64,000 nt of DNA, from the NCBI GenBank assembly GCA_945888625.1, contig CAMDAH010000008.1, positions 46,214 through 110,213 of the forward strand, given 5' to 3'. The position numbers and the translations under genes were made by a program. This DNA comes from Chryseobacterium gleum (lineage in GTDB: Bacteria; Bacteroidota; Bacteroidia; Flavobacteriales_D; Crocinitomicaceae). The notes under the pieces were generated by a model, which ran no database searches, was not told the DNA's origin, and worked only from the letters and a program-made list of their open reading frames with translations. This document shows, one piece after another, positions 28,322-37,220 of this stretch (position 1 is the first letter of the stretch; each line of letters opens with the position of its first letter).

Positions 28322-29763
28322 TCTACCTTAATAAAAATATTTTTCGGTTCAGTAAAAAATCGCAGGGCCTCTAAGCCTCCCTCCCTTCCTACTCCAGATG
28401 CTTTCATCCCACCAAAAGGCGTTCTAAGGTCCCTCACCAACCAAGAATTAACCCAAACAATTCCCATATCGAGTTTATCCGCAACACGATGTGCTTTCTT
28501 TACATTAGTTGTCCAAACCGAACACGCTAAACCAAACTTAGTTCCATTTGCCATTGCAATAACCTCCTCTTCTGTATCGAAAGGCATTAAGGTAACAACA
28601 GGGCCAAATATTTCTTCCTGGTTTGTAACGCAATCATTTGGCAAATCCTCAAAAACCGTCGGCGCTAAATAAAAACCTTTATCGTAGGGAGCAGAGAGGA
28701 ACAGCCTATTCCCTCCAACTAGTAGCTTACCACCTTCCGTTTTAGCTAACTCAATATGCCCTAGAATCTTCTGAAGATGAGCTTCTGAAACGATTGCACC
28801 AAGGTTGGCTTTTGGATCTTCGGGAAAAGAAACCACAGATGTACTTACTTTATCGACAAAAGCCATTTTGAACTTTTCATAAATACCTCGTTGGATAAAA
28901 ATTCTAGATCCACAAAGACATATTTGACCTTGATTAGAAAAAGAGGATCGAATGGTTGTCTTCAGCGCATCATTAAAATCACAATCATCAAAAATAATTG
29001 TTGGGTTTTTACCTCCTAATTCCAACGATAATTTTTTAAACATTGGCGCTGCCGTTCGTGCAATTTGTTCGCCTGTAGCAGTTCCACCCGTAAAAGAAAT
29101 CGCTTTGATTTTTGGGTGCCGGACAATCGCATCGCCAATTTTGGTTCCGGTGCCATTCAGTATAGTTAATACACCCGGGGGTAATCCAGCTTCCATAGCA
29201 ATTTCTCCTAACATCGTAGCCGTGTAAGGCGTTACCTCGCTTGGCTTTGCGATTACACAATTTCCGGCTGCAAGCGCGGGAGCAATCTTCCATGTAAATA
29301 AATACAAAGGCAAGTTCCATGGTGAGATGCATCCTACAATTCCAAGCGGTTTCCTGGTGGTATAATTGATACCAATCCCTTCCATATAATGCGATTCAGA
29401 GGCGAAATGTAAAATTGCTGTAGCAAAAAAGTGGAAATTAGACACTGCCCGAGGAATGTCAACGTGTCTGGCTAGAGTTAACGGTTTTCCATTATCCTTG
29501 GACTCTGCAGCAACAAACTGTTCCATTCTTTTTTCAATTCCCTCAGACAAACGCACTAAAATCTTGCTTCGTTCTTCCGCTGGCATATTCGACCAAATCG
29601 GAAATGCTTTTTCAGCTGCTGAAACGGCAAGTGATAAATCTTTTTCGTCTGAATCGGGAATAAGTGAATATACTAATCCCGTAGAAGGGTCGATGTTATC
29701 AAAGTAACGGTTGTCGATGGGGGTGCAATAGTTACCATCTATAAAATTCAGTAGTTTCTCCAT
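28318..29763 (-). CDS. Aldehyde dehydrogenase, 2-aminomuconate semialdehyde dehydrogenase (ALDH8)-like
   Basis: NAD(P)-dependent aldehyde dehydrogenase of 481 residues. The cofactor region has GCISPWNLPLYLFTWKIAPA and AKPSEVTPYTA. LELGGKNPTIIFDD holds the general-base Glu, and NQGQICLCGSRIF holds the catalytic Cys. FGGMKASGVGREGG ends the domain. NFIDGNY, the ESKDNGKPLTLARHVDIPR segment and the GQICLC core recall vertebrate ALDH8A1 and bacterial aminomuconate or hydroxymuconate semialdehyde dehydrogenases, so a place in tryptophan (kynurenine) or aromatic breakdown is likely. No other kynurenine gene is in the window. It ends the minus-strand run begun at 37134. Confidence 0.85.
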   Translation of the reverse strand: MEKLLNFIDGNYCTPIDNRYFDNIDPSTGLVYSLIPDSDEKDLSLAVSAAEKAFPIWSNMPAEERSKILVRLSEGIEKRMEQFVAAESKDNGKPLTLARHVDIPRAVSNFHFFATAILHFASESHYMEGIGINYTTRKPLGIVGCISPWNLPLYLFTWKIAPALAAGNCVIAKPSEVTPYTATMLGEIAMEAGLPPGVLTILNGTGTKIGDAIVRHPKIKAISFTGGTATGEQIARTAAPMFKKLSLELGGKNPTIIFDDCDFNDALKTTIRSSFSNQGQICLCGSRIFIQRGIYEKFKMAFVDKVSTSVVSFPEDPKANLGAIVSEAHLQKILGHIELAKTEGGKLLVGGNRLFLSAPYDKGFYLAPTVFEDLPNDCVTNQEEIFGPVVTLMPFDTEEEVIAMANGTKFGLACSVWTTNVKKAHRVADKLDMGIVWVNSWLVRDLRTPFGGMKASGVGREGGLEALRFFTEPKNIFIKVD

Positions 29764-29801
29764 GAATTCTTTTGATTTACAAATTTGAGAAAAAGAAACT
29801 A

Positions 29802-30413
29802 CTAATTCACACTTTTCAATTCAAAAGCAACTTCGTTTCTCCTACGAATGAACTGCCAAGGTGGATTGTACCCAAAAAAATAACCATTTCCAATGATTTG
29901 GAATCCTTCCCTGACCACTGCTTGTTTTAATTCCTTCATTCGTTTATCCATTTTTTTATCATTGACGAATCCTCCAAAAGTAAAAACAGCAAATAATTTA
30001 GCTTCTTGTTTTTTAAATTTAATCGCCGAATCGACTGGCTCTGGCATACGTCCTTTTGCATTGCTCCTTGGTGCTACAAAAGAAAAAGAGGCCGTAGAGT
30101 CCATGTGATAAATTACTGGAGCAGTCATGGCAATTTTTTCATTTGATTTATTATTTCCAAAAATATAGGATGCAATTGTTCTGAATCCCTTTCCTGAAGT
30201 CTCATCGTAACTTGCCACCCCCATATCAGTGGTTACCAGCAACATGGGCTCATATTTTCTCAATTCAAAACGAGTATACTTTTTAAGCACCTCATACTTT
30301 GGAGTTTCAATGTCTGATGCCACCACCGAGGAGATAATCGAAAACAATTTTAGTCCAACAATTATTACTAGAAAAGTAACAACAGAAATTATAAAAACAG
30401 TCATTTTAGTCAT
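29802..30413 (-). CDS. SOUL haem-binding family protein
   Basis: Protein of 203 residues with one N-terminal membrane helix or uncleaved signal (~5-30). The SOUL domain (~36-200) is typical: YEVLKKYTRFELRKYEP at the start, KIAMTAPVIYHMD in the middle, and FFGYNPPWQFIRRRNEVAFEL at the end. SOUL proteins bind haem or other tetrapyrroles; their bacterial role is not settled. It overlaps the end of msrA by eight bases, so the two are cotranscribed. Both probably face the periplasm. Confidence 0.92.
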   Translation of the reverse strand: MTKMTVFIISVVTFLVIIVGLKLFSIISSVVASDIETPKYEVLKKYTRFELRKYEPMLLVTTDMGVASYDETSGKGFRTIASYIFGNNKSNEKIAMTAPVIYHMDSTASFSFVAPRSNAKGRMPEPVDSAIKFKKQEAKLFAVFTFGGFVNDKKMDKRMKELKQAVVREGFQIIGNGYFFGYNPPWQFIRRRNEVAFELKSVN

Positions 30414-30996
30414 GTAATGGTAGTTTAGATTTCTTTTTGAATGCGGCCATCCTCGGCTTACTTACCGCTTGAATGTAACCGTTATTGGGATTTTTTTTCT
30501 CGTAGTCCTGGTGATAGAATTCAGCAGGATAGAAAACCGAGAAAGGCACTACCTCTGTTGTAATGGATTTATATGTTCCTTTTACCTTTAATTCTTTGAT
30601 GTAAGCTAATGAGAGCTGTTTTTCTGTTTCATTTTGATAAAATATAGCTGAACGATATTGCGTGCCTTTGTCGGGCCCCTGCTGATTTAAAGTAGATGGG
30701 TCATGCGATTCAAAAAAAGCACGAACTAATTTTTCATAAGAAACGGTGGCCGGATAGTAAACAACTTTAATCGCTTCAGCATGGCCTGTTTTTCCCGAAC
30801 ATACCTGTTCATAGGTAGGCTTTACCGTCTTGCCCCCTGTGTAGCCTGATTCAGCGGACTTCACACCAATAATTAGTTCAAAAATTGCTTCGGTACACCA
30901 AAAACAACCACTAGCAAAATAAGCTGTTTTTGTTTCTCCTTTTTGGGTAAGACCGTTTAAGGAAACGAATAGAAATAACATCAAAAAAGATTTCAT
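30406..30996 (-). CDS. msrA: Exported peptide-methionine (S)-S-oxide reductase MsrA
   Basis: Protein of 196 residues. MKSFLMLFLFVSLNGLTQ is a signal peptide, so this copy works outside the cytoplasm. The catalytic motif GCFWC (30-34; Cys31 nucleophile) begins the domain, followed by SGYTGG and the conserved GHAEAIKVVYYP. FESHDPSTLNQQGPDKGTQYRS and YHQDY complete the core. It reduces methionine-S-sulfoxide in oxidised proteins, using a thiol donor that must be supplied in the periplasm. It overlaps the SOUL gene and is close to the di-haem peroxidase gene, suggesting an envelope oxidative-stress group (inference). Confidence 0.95.
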   Translation of the reverse strand: MKSFLMLFLFVSLNGLTQKGETKTAYFASGCFWCTEAIFELIIGVKSAESGYTGGKTVKPTYEQVCSGKTGHAEAIKVVYYPATVSYEKLVRAFFESHDPSTLNQQGPDKGTQYRSAIFYQNETEKQLSLAYIKELKVKGTYKSITTEVVPFSVFYPAEFYHQDYEKKNPNNGYIQAVSKPRMAAFKKKSKLPLHD

Positions 30997-31041
30997 ATAA
31001 TTTAAAACTACTCAAATTAATTTTTGTTCGCTTGCGTTTGA

Positions 31042-33813
31042 CTAGTATCCCGTTTCCTTCCCTTTTTTGATTGCTGGAATTCCACTAACCATCCAACTAG
31101 GCGCAGTATTAGCCATTAAATAATGATCAAAAAATTGTCGCATTCGAATACTTAAATCCATTTTGTTTGACAATTTTGTCAAGTTATGGTCATCATCATT
31201 GTAGTTTAGCATCCAACACGGTTTATTCAGGCGACGCATTCCATTGTAAATTTCAATCCCTTGGTACCAGGGAACAGAACCATCTTTATCGTTATGCATT
31301 ATTAAAAGTGGTGTGGAAACATTTGGCAAATGAAAAAGAGGTGAGTTTTCAAGATAAGCTGCTTGTGCATCCCAGATTGTTTTGCCTATTCTGCTTTGCG
31401 TTGATTCATATTGAAATTGGCGATTCAATCCAGATCCCCATCTAATTCCACCGTAGGCTGAAAACATGTTTCCAACAGGAGCCCCTGCCATTGCAGCTGC
31501 ATACCTAGTTGTCATCGTAATCAGTTGAGCAGTTTGATATCCTCCCCAACTTTGCCCTTGTAAACCCATTCGGAGAGAATCAACCGGGAAATTTTTAATC
31601 AAATAATCTGTTCCGCTCATAATGCAATTAAATGCCGACTTTGCGGGCCCTCGATTCGAGTAGCGAATGTCAGGAATGAACACTAGATAACCAGCAGAAG
31701 CGTATTCAATTGGATTTATTGTACTTGCACTAGGTTTGGGCGCATTGTGATTGTGTAAGTTATCCGAATTCAACTCGTAATAATAGATAATTAATGGATA
31801 CTTTTTCGTTTTATCGAAGTCCTCGGGTTTGTATAACAAGCCCTCTAATCGAGTTCCATCATAAGCACTCCAATTAAGCAATTCAACACTTGCCCAATTG
31901 TAGTCGTTTTGTTGTGGATTAGTCTTGGATATTATTTTTTCGTCGTTGAATAAACTATCCAAAACACTGATTTCGGGGTAACTGTTGACATTCATTTTCC
32001 GAAGAACAATACGTTTGCCGTTCTTCGATTTCAAAAGGGAGTTGATTGCGAAATCAGCACTATAAACTTCTTTGAAATCGAGGTGTTCATTGTGTTCCTC
32101 AAAAACTAAAATATGTGCTGATTTAGTGACTGTATTGAGTGCTTTGACGTATGTGTTTTTCCAATCCAAATAAACGCTGTCCGCCGACCACTTATTAAGC
32201 GAGGGCCTTAAATTCCTTGGTAAACCTACGTTATCTGAAATACACGCTATGTTTTTTGTTTTTAAGGAGTAGTTCCAGATATCAAATTCAGAAAGCACAA
32301 CAAAATTCTCTTCGTCTTCCAAGTAGTATAATTGATCAATAGGTCCTGCAGGCATAGGTTGACCATTTATATCCTCTTGCCAAATTGCCTGCTTTACGTC
32401 ACAAGTGACACAGATTTCTGACTGTTTATCGATATCAATCAAAAAGTGGTTTTTCTTCTCCGCGTCGAAGTAAGCATAAAACTGACCTTTAGGAGATAAG
32501 GAGCCGCCAAATCCCAAAGCAGACTTGACCAAAACGCTTTCGTTAGAAGGCAAATGAATTCGGTAAATATCCTCTAAAGACGGGGATTTCCACTGCGATT
32601 GAATAGCATATGGCTCATCAGATACTGCTAACACATAATCCCCATTTAAATTTTCGTCAACACTTACCCTGAGCGTATCGTTACTTATCTTTACTATATG
32701 TTTATCCGCGAGATGCAGAAGATACAAGTCAGTTTTTTTTAGGTCTTTGTTAAGCTGTAAAAGTTGTTGAGGTTGAATTCGTTGATCTTGATAATGCCAA
32801 ATGTCAAGGTGCACTTTTTCGGACTCTAAAAGGGAATCCTTCTTTTCTTTTTCCAACTTAGTTGCTGCCCCAAAAAACATATACTTTCCATTTTTACTAA
32901 AAAACGGTTTTCTGTTGTGGCTAATACGCTGAGATGAATCAAGTACCGAACTGAGGCTATCTATTAGCAACCAATTAGTCCAGGATGGTACATCGACTAC
33001 CTGCAAAATAAATTGTTTTACATTGCTCGTATCAGCAGAAGACAAATAAACTAACTTAGTAAGGTCGGGAGTCCAAGAAGGCAACTCAACTGCTGAACAC
33101 GGTTTAAATTCGTGTCTCTTCTCCTTGTTGAAACCATATATATTTAGGGAAAATGAGTCTGCTAAGACTTTTTCATGGGTAATAAAACTTAGCCAATCCC
33201 CCTTCGAAGTAAATTCAAATTCAGTTACTCGAGGATGTTCAAATTCTCGCTCAAGTGAATTATTCAAAACCACTAGCGAACCACCTTTTGACTTAGGGGC
33301 GGGAATATCTTTTTTCCTAAATAGGCAGCACCATTTTTTTTTTGGCTGGGGTGCTTTCACAGATTCTGTAAGAAAAGCGATCCTTCCTCCTTCTTTCGAT
33401 ACTTTAACTTGCTTAAGTTTTGCTACTTTAATACTTTTTTGCACATCTAAAGCCAAAATATAAAGGGAGTCTTTCGGCCATTTTGATTTCTCGACCTTAT
33501 TCAATTCACAAGATCTCAGCGTATCAAAACCGGGAGCGATTTTAACAAGTAATAAATTGGATGAAGCGTTGAATATAGGTTCTTTTCCCCTAATGATCGT
33601 ATCGGTTTTATTCGTTAGTAAATTTACCAAACAAACAAAACCATCGCCTTTTAAAGGGGTTGTTTCGAAGGCAATCCAATCACCATTGTTGGATATCACT
33701 TGCCTTTCAATTTTTTTCCATTTCTCATAGGCGGTGTGGTTAATTATTTTTTTCTGAGCAATACCATAATTGCACAAGAACAAGCCACAAAAAAAGAGGT
33801 GAAAACGAATCAT
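31042..33813 (-). CDS. S9 family serine peptidase (prolyl oligopeptidase fold), secreted
   Basis: Protein of 923 residues with a signal peptide (MIRFHLFFCGLFLCNYGIAQ). Residues ~30-640 form the beta-propeller; a Cys/Lys-rich insert lies near 150-175. The alpha/beta-hydrolase domain follows (~650-905), with the nucleophile Ser755 in GLQGQSWGGYQT, the acid in MHNDKDGSVPWYQG and the His in NYNDDDHNL. This is the layout of DPP-IV/acylaminoacyl-peptidase-like S9 enzymes. It probably trims peptides in the periplasm or outside the cell. The start lies three bases from the end of the EamA gene. Substrate preference cannot be read from the sequence. Confidence 0.92.
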   Translation of the reverse strand: MIRFHLFFCGLFLCNYGIAQKKIINHTAYEKWKKIERQVISNNGDWIAFETTPLKGDGFVCLVNLLTNKTDTIIRGKEPIFNASSNLLLVKIAPGFDTLRSCELNKVEKSKWPKDSLYILALDVQKSIKVAKLKQVKVSKEGGRIAFLTESVKAPQPKKKWCCLFRKKDIPAPKSKGGSLVVLNNSLEREFEHPRVTEFEFTSKGDWLSFITHEKVLADSFSLNIYGFNKEKRHEFKPCSAVELPSWTPDLTKLVYLSSADTSNVKQFILQVVDVPSWTNWLLIDSLSSVLDSSQRISHNRKPFFSKNGKYMFFGAATKLEKEKKDSLLESEKVHLDIWHYQDQRIQPQQLLQLNKDLKKTDLYLLHLADKHIVKISNDTLRVSVDENLNGDYVLAVSDEPYAIQSQWKSPSLEDIYRIHLPSNESVLVKSALGFGGSLSPKGQFYAYFDAEKKNHFLIDIDKQSEICVTCDVKQAIWQEDINGQPMPAGPIDQLYYLEDEENFVVLSEFDIWNYSLKTKNIACISDNVGLPRNLRPSLNKWSADSVYLDWKNTYVKALNTVTKSAHILVFEEHNEHLDFKEVYSADFAINSLLKSKNGKRIVLRKMNVNSYPEISVLDSLFNDEKIISKTNPQQNDYNWASVELLNWSAYDGTRLEGLLYKPEDFDKTKKYPLIIYYYELNSDNLHNHNAPKPSASTINPIEYASAGYLVFIPDIRYSNRGPAKSAFNCIMSGTDYLIKNFPVDSLRMGLQGQSWGGYQTAQLITMTTRYAAAMAGAPVGNMFSAYGGIRWGSGLNRQFQYESTQSRIGKTIWDAQAAYLENSPLFHLPNVSTPLLIMHNDKDGSVPWYQGIEIYNGMRRLNKPCWMLNYNDDDHNLTKLSNKMDLSIRMRQFFDHYLMANTAPSWMVSGIPAIKKGKETGY

Positions 33814-33816
33814 TTA

Positions 33817-34722
33817 TTATTTTTTAGAACTCGAAAGATAAACGCCGGTAAAGATAAGCATCATAAGAATAATTTTAACACCTGTAATACTAGAAGATGC
33901 ATCCATCGATGTCCAATTTACCCACGCGAAAAAAAGTGTAAACATAATAACCATTACCGGCTGAACATAAATATAAGAACTTGCTATTGCAGGCCCTAAA
34001 TACTTTAATCCATACATCGTTAATAAATAAGTCAAAAAAGTAACTCCGATAATAACATATACTATTATACCAATAATCCTCCATGGAATCGCGCTAAAAT
34101 CTGTGGCAAATGTTTCTTTAAGCGTTGGCGGAAATAGCAAAACAAAAACAAGTCCAAAAGTAAAAACCCATGTGATAACAGTCAAGGGGCGATATTTTGA
34201 CATCAATGGTTTCGCCAGAATTAAATAAAGCGCATACGAAATAGAATTAATGATAAGAAAAACATCCCCAATAAAGTAGGATGAATTGTCTTTAAAACTA
34301 CTTATAGTAAGCATTATAGCACCACTTGTTCCCATTAAAACACCTAATAATTGACGCGCATTAATTCGGTCCTTTAAAATGAAATAGGCAAGTAGCAAAA
34401 CAATAATTGGATTAAAAGCCATGATGATCCCAGCATTAAAAGCCGAAGACTTATTTAAGCCATGAAAAAAAAACAATTGATTAATAGCCACGCCAAATAG
34501 GCCACAAACGGCCAATGACAATAGATCTTTTGTGGCTATTTTTTGATAAGAAAAAGATAGGAATAATAGCCAAAAAAGCAAACATGCTCCACTCGCCCTT
34601 AATAAAATAAAAACGTTGGGGCTTAAGTAAGCAGGCATAACATCTTTGGCAATTACATGACTAGCAGCATATAACAAATTAACAAGAAGCAGTGCAACAT
34701 GTGCTTTCCAATTGGCTATCAT
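33817..34722 (-). CDS. EamA-type (DMT superfamily) transporter
   Basis: Inner-membrane protein of 301 residues with about ten predicted helices in two EamA repeats (~5-135 and ~150-290). Characteristic stretches are FNPIIVLLLAYFILKDRINARQ at the end of repeat one and IYVQPVMVIMFTLFFAW in repeat two. DMT permeases export amino acids, nucleosides or other metabolites, or import sugars; the substrate cannot be inferred. It overlaps the SUFU gene start-to-stop by four bases (ATGA). Confidence 0.92.
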   Translation of the reverse strand: MIANWKAHVALLLVNLLYAASHVIAKDVMPAYLSPNVFILLRASGACLLFWLLFLSFSYQKIATKDLLSLAVCGLFGVAINQLFFFHGLNKSSAFNAGIIMAFNPIIVLLLAYFILKDRINARQLLGVLMGTSGAIMLTISSFKDNSSYFIGDVFLIINSISYALYLILAKPLMSKYRPLTVITWVFTFGLVFVLLFPPTLKETFATDFSAIPWRIIGIIVYVIIGVTFLTYLLTMYGLKYLGPAIASSYIYVQPVMVIMFTLFFAWVNWTSMDASSSITGVKIILMMLIFTGVYLSSSKK

Positions 34723-35387
34723 TTACCAAAAAATTTCCACTTTGATTTAAGTACCGACTTTCTAAAATCATCTAATTTTTCCGTAACTCCTTGATGCCTA
34801 AATTTCTCAAGTAATTTTAATGTTCCCTTTCCTTGTTTATAATCCATCTCGTCGGGAAAAAGAGGAATGATTGCCAAGAAGTGTATGGTTCTATCATCCA
34901 TTACAAACGGCTGTAAAAACGACTCGCAGGCAATTGGCTTGGCAACGATAAAATGATTTTGAAGCATTGTTACAGACAAACTTTCCATTTCTTTCCCACA
35001 AGGCATCGTATGTCCGTGCCCCAACCAAGTATTATTATTTATAACATATGCTTGTATGCGACTTAACCAGGGAAATACCCAATTCGTAGTCGGATTAGTG
35101 ATTGTATTGAGATCCCAATAACTAGGCAAATAAAAATACAACTCTGCATACTCTTCGCCTTTGTATTTCTCATGCACATTCATTTTAAAATCCGAAAAAG
35201 TAGTTGTGAGCAGCAAGGTTCCTGAAAATTCGTTTGAAACCACCAACATAAATTCTCCAAACTCATTATTAATAAGAGAAGTATTATCTTGCCCAAATCG
35301 CTCGATGGCGACACTTTTCCAATTTTGCATACCGTAAAGATACTTTCCGTTTTTAGAATGAAGGAAAAACAAATGATTTACCTCCAT
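34719..35387 (-). CDS. Suppressor-of-fused (SUFU) domain protein
   Basis: Cytoplasmic protein of 222 residues with no signal peptide. Conserved SUFU features are AELYFYLPSYWDL, the WLSRIQAYVINNNTWLGHGHT stretch with GHGHT followed by PCG, and IHFLAIIPLFPDEMDYKQGKG. In bacteria the SUFU fold is widespread, and comparative work places many members among immunity proteins of polymorphic toxins; others stand alone with no known role. The start codon lies 35 bases inside the upstream peroxidase gene. No toxin-like neighbour is visible. Confidence 0.82.
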   Translation of the reverse strand: MEVNHLFFLHSKNGKYLYGMQNWKSVAIERFGQDNTSLINNEFGEFMLVVSNEFSGTLLLTTTFSDFKMNVHEKYKGEEYAELYFYLPSYWDLNTITNPTTNWVFPWLSRIQAYVINNNTWLGHGHTMPCGKEMESLSVTMLQNHFIVAKPIACESFLQPFVMDDRTIHFLAIIPLFPDEMDYKQGKGTLKLLEKFRHQGVTEKLDDFRKSVLKSKWKFFGK

Positions 35388-36354
35388 AAATCGTTTGAAT
35401 AAAGCTCGTATCTGTCAAGCTAAATAAAAAAGACTGAAGTGCATTACGATCTTGAGGTGACAAATAAAATCCTTTGATTCGTTTATCTTGATTCTTAGGA
35501 TGCTTACCCCCACCGCTGTAATGACTAAAAACCTGGTTTAAGTTTGTCATCGTGCCATCATGCATATAAGGAAAAGTAAGTTCAATATTTCTCAAAGACG
35601 GAATTTTAAATTTTCCTATGTCGAGGGAGTCGTTATGAATTCTAAAACGCCCTTCATCTAACGAGTAGGAGGAGTACAAGCCATTATTGGTTGCTTCAAA
35701 GGTGGTAAAAAAGGGCAGAGGATGACAAGAGACACAGTTTAATTTCCCAGAAAAAATTTGCCACCCTCTTTTTTGAATAGCTGAAATTGCGTTAACATCT
35801 CCCGCCAGAAACCTATCAAATTTTGAATCCAATGAAATTAGTGTGCGTTCAAAAGCTGCCAAACTTCTGGTTAAAACAAAAGCATCAAAATCTCGATTAA
35901 ATATTTCTCGAGCGGCATTCTGATATATTTTTATCCGTCTCAATTTTGGAATTAAGTGTTTTAGATTGTGGCCCATTTCAGCGTGATCCTGCAAAGGAAC
36001 AATAGCCTGCATTTCGAGTGAAGGAACATGAGCGTCGAACATCAATGTTTTTGAATACGCCGAATTAAGAATGGAAGATGCATTTCGGAAGGCGGTCCGG
36101 CCATAAACACCTTTGCTGAGGGGTAATCGATCTGTTAAAGCGTAACTTGGGTTGTGGCAACTTGCACAAGAAACAGAATTATTAATGGAAAGTCTTTTAT
36201 CAAAAAACAATAGCCTACCTAACTCTACTTTAGACGCCGTTATTGGATTGTCGTTTGGTGTCGGCACACCACTTTGCAGCGCATTTCTTTGCCCACAAGA
36301 TGTGAGAATAATTAAACCTATCAAAAACAAAAATGTACTCGTTAAACTATGCAT
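35353..36354 (-). CDS. Di-haem cytochrome c peroxidase (MauG/CcpA family) lipoprotein
   Basis: Protein of 333 residues with lipoprotein signal (LTSC lipobox, Cys20). Two haem c motifs are present: CASCH (63-67) and CVSCH (207-211). Other family marks are GRLLFFDKRLS, PLSKGVYGRTAFRNASS, VPLQDHAEMGH, and near the end IPSLRNIELTFPYMHDGT with HYSGGG. Members reduce H2O2 with electrons from a cytochrome or oxidise protein cofactors (MauG). It is probably periplasm-facing. It starts three bases after the methyltransferase stop. Confidence 0.93.
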   Translation of the reverse strand: MHSLTSTFLFLIGLIILTSCGQRNALQSGVPTPNDNPITASKVELGRLLFFDKRLSINNSVSCASCHNPSYALTDRLPLSKGVYGRTAFRNASSILNSAYSKTLMFDAHVPSLEMQAIVPLQDHAEMGHNLKHLIPKLRRIKIYQNAAREIFNRDFDAFVLTRSLAAFERTLISLDSKFDRFLAGDVNAISAIQKRGWQIFSGKLNCVSCHPLPFFTTFEATNNGLYSSYSLDEGRFRIHNDSLDIGKFKIPSLRNIELTFPYMHDGTMTNLNQVFSHYSGGGKHPKNQDKRIKGFYLSPQDRNALQSFLFSLTDTSFIQTIYGGKSFVFPSF

Positions 36355-36357
36355 TAA

Positions 36358-37134
36358 TCAAAGTGGTTTATTGGCAATATACAGGATCTCGTCGCTTGAA
36401 ATCCTAAACGTTTCTATTTGCTCAGCACTAAAACGTTCCGCTAAGCGGTACTCCTTCACTTCAAAACCTGCTTTTTCAAGCCATTGGGGATAATCCCTCC
36501 CAAATAACCGTAAATGATCGTATTGCCAAAAATGTTTTTCGCGATCTTCAGGACTCGTAATACTTGCATCTTCGTAGGTAAGTGCTCGACTCATATCTTG
36601 TGGAACTTGCATTATTGCCCATCCACCCGGCTTTAGGACACGATAAAATTCCTTCATGCATTGAATAGGATCCACCACATGCTCCATCACATGATTGCAG
36701 AATAACACGTCAAAAGAGCTATCCTCCAATGGAATTTGATGAACATCAAAGTGCATGTCAGCAATAGGTGACAAAAGGTCTGCAGTTAGGTAACGAAGAT
36801 TCGTTTGTTTTTTAAACTTCTTAATGAAGCACTGTTCCGGAGCAATATGCAATAAAGACAACTTAGGCGCCGAAAAGAAATTCGATTCGTTTTTGAGATA
36901 AATCCACATTAATCGATGCCTTTCTAAGGTTAGGTCGTAAGGACACAAGACATTATCTCTGTGTGCCACGTTAGAACCATACGATAAAAAGGTTGAAAAA
37001 GAACGCTCGCAAACCGGACATTCCACCTTATTACCACGATACATCAGCGGCGCAAAAAACTTAAACACATAACTTAAACGTATCAAAATTGGACGAGGAA
37101 GTTTATTGATTAAGAACTTATAAAGAGATTTCAT
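36358..37134 (-). CDS. Class I SAM-dependent methyltransferase
   Basis: Protein of 258 residues. It begins with a Lys/Leu-rich segment and a Cys pair (CPVCERSF) that could bind zinc. The methyltransferase fold follows: LLHIAPEQCFIKKFKK (variant SAM-binding motif I), LTADLLSPIADMHFDVHQIP, FDVLFCNHVMEHVVDPIQC (motif IV-like) and YRVLKPGGWAIMQVPQD. This is the Methyltransf_11 type. The substrate is unknown. It is the first gene of the run down to 28318 and has the best promoter match of the window immediately upstream. Confidence 0.88.
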   Translation of the reverse strand: MKSLYKFLINKLPRPILIRLSYVFKFFAPLMYRGNKVECPVCERSFSTFLSYGSNVAHRDNVLCPYDLTLERHRLMWIYLKNESNFFSAPKLSLLHIAPEQCFIKKFKKQTNLRYLTADLLSPIADMHFDVHQIPLEDSSFDVLFCNHVMEHVVDPIQCMKEFYRVLKPGGWAIMQVPQDMSRALTYEDASITSPEDREKHFWQYDHLRLFGRDYPQWLEKAGFEVKEYRLAERFSAEQIETFRISSDEILYIANKPL

Positions 37135-37138
37135 ATAA

Positions 37139-37168
37139 CAAAGTTAGCTAAGTTTTTCAAGGCCGCAA
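37139..37168 (-). promoter_or_regulatory. Near-perfect flavobacterial promoter, four bases from the methyltransferase ATG
   Basis: On the minus strand TTG (37168-37166) is separated by exactly 19 bases from TAACTTTG (37146-37139), matching the published Flavobacterium promoter pattern TTG-N19-TAnnTTTG. Only TTAT separates the -7 box from the ATG at 37134, so the mRNA should start at or within a base or two of the start codon. It probably drives the whole run 37134-28318. Confidence 0.72.
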
Positions 37169-37195
37169 AGCCACCACCATTTGATAAGTTTTGAC

Positions 37196-37203
37196 TATTT
37201 TTG
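37196..37203 (+). promoter_or_regulatory. -7 promoter box TATTTTTG for oligopeptidase B
   Basis: TATTTTTG matches TAnnTTTG exactly and lies 17 bases before the ATG at 37221. The -33 position has no TTG at standard spacing. It is divergent to the methyltransferase promoter in the 86-bp gap. Confidence 0.45.
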
Positions 37204-37220
37204 TTTTACAACCTATACGC

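Noticed and set aside
29036..29332. Cys-rich frame inside the aldehyde dehydrogenase
   Set aside because: It is a shifted frame of a conserved enzyme region, with no start context.
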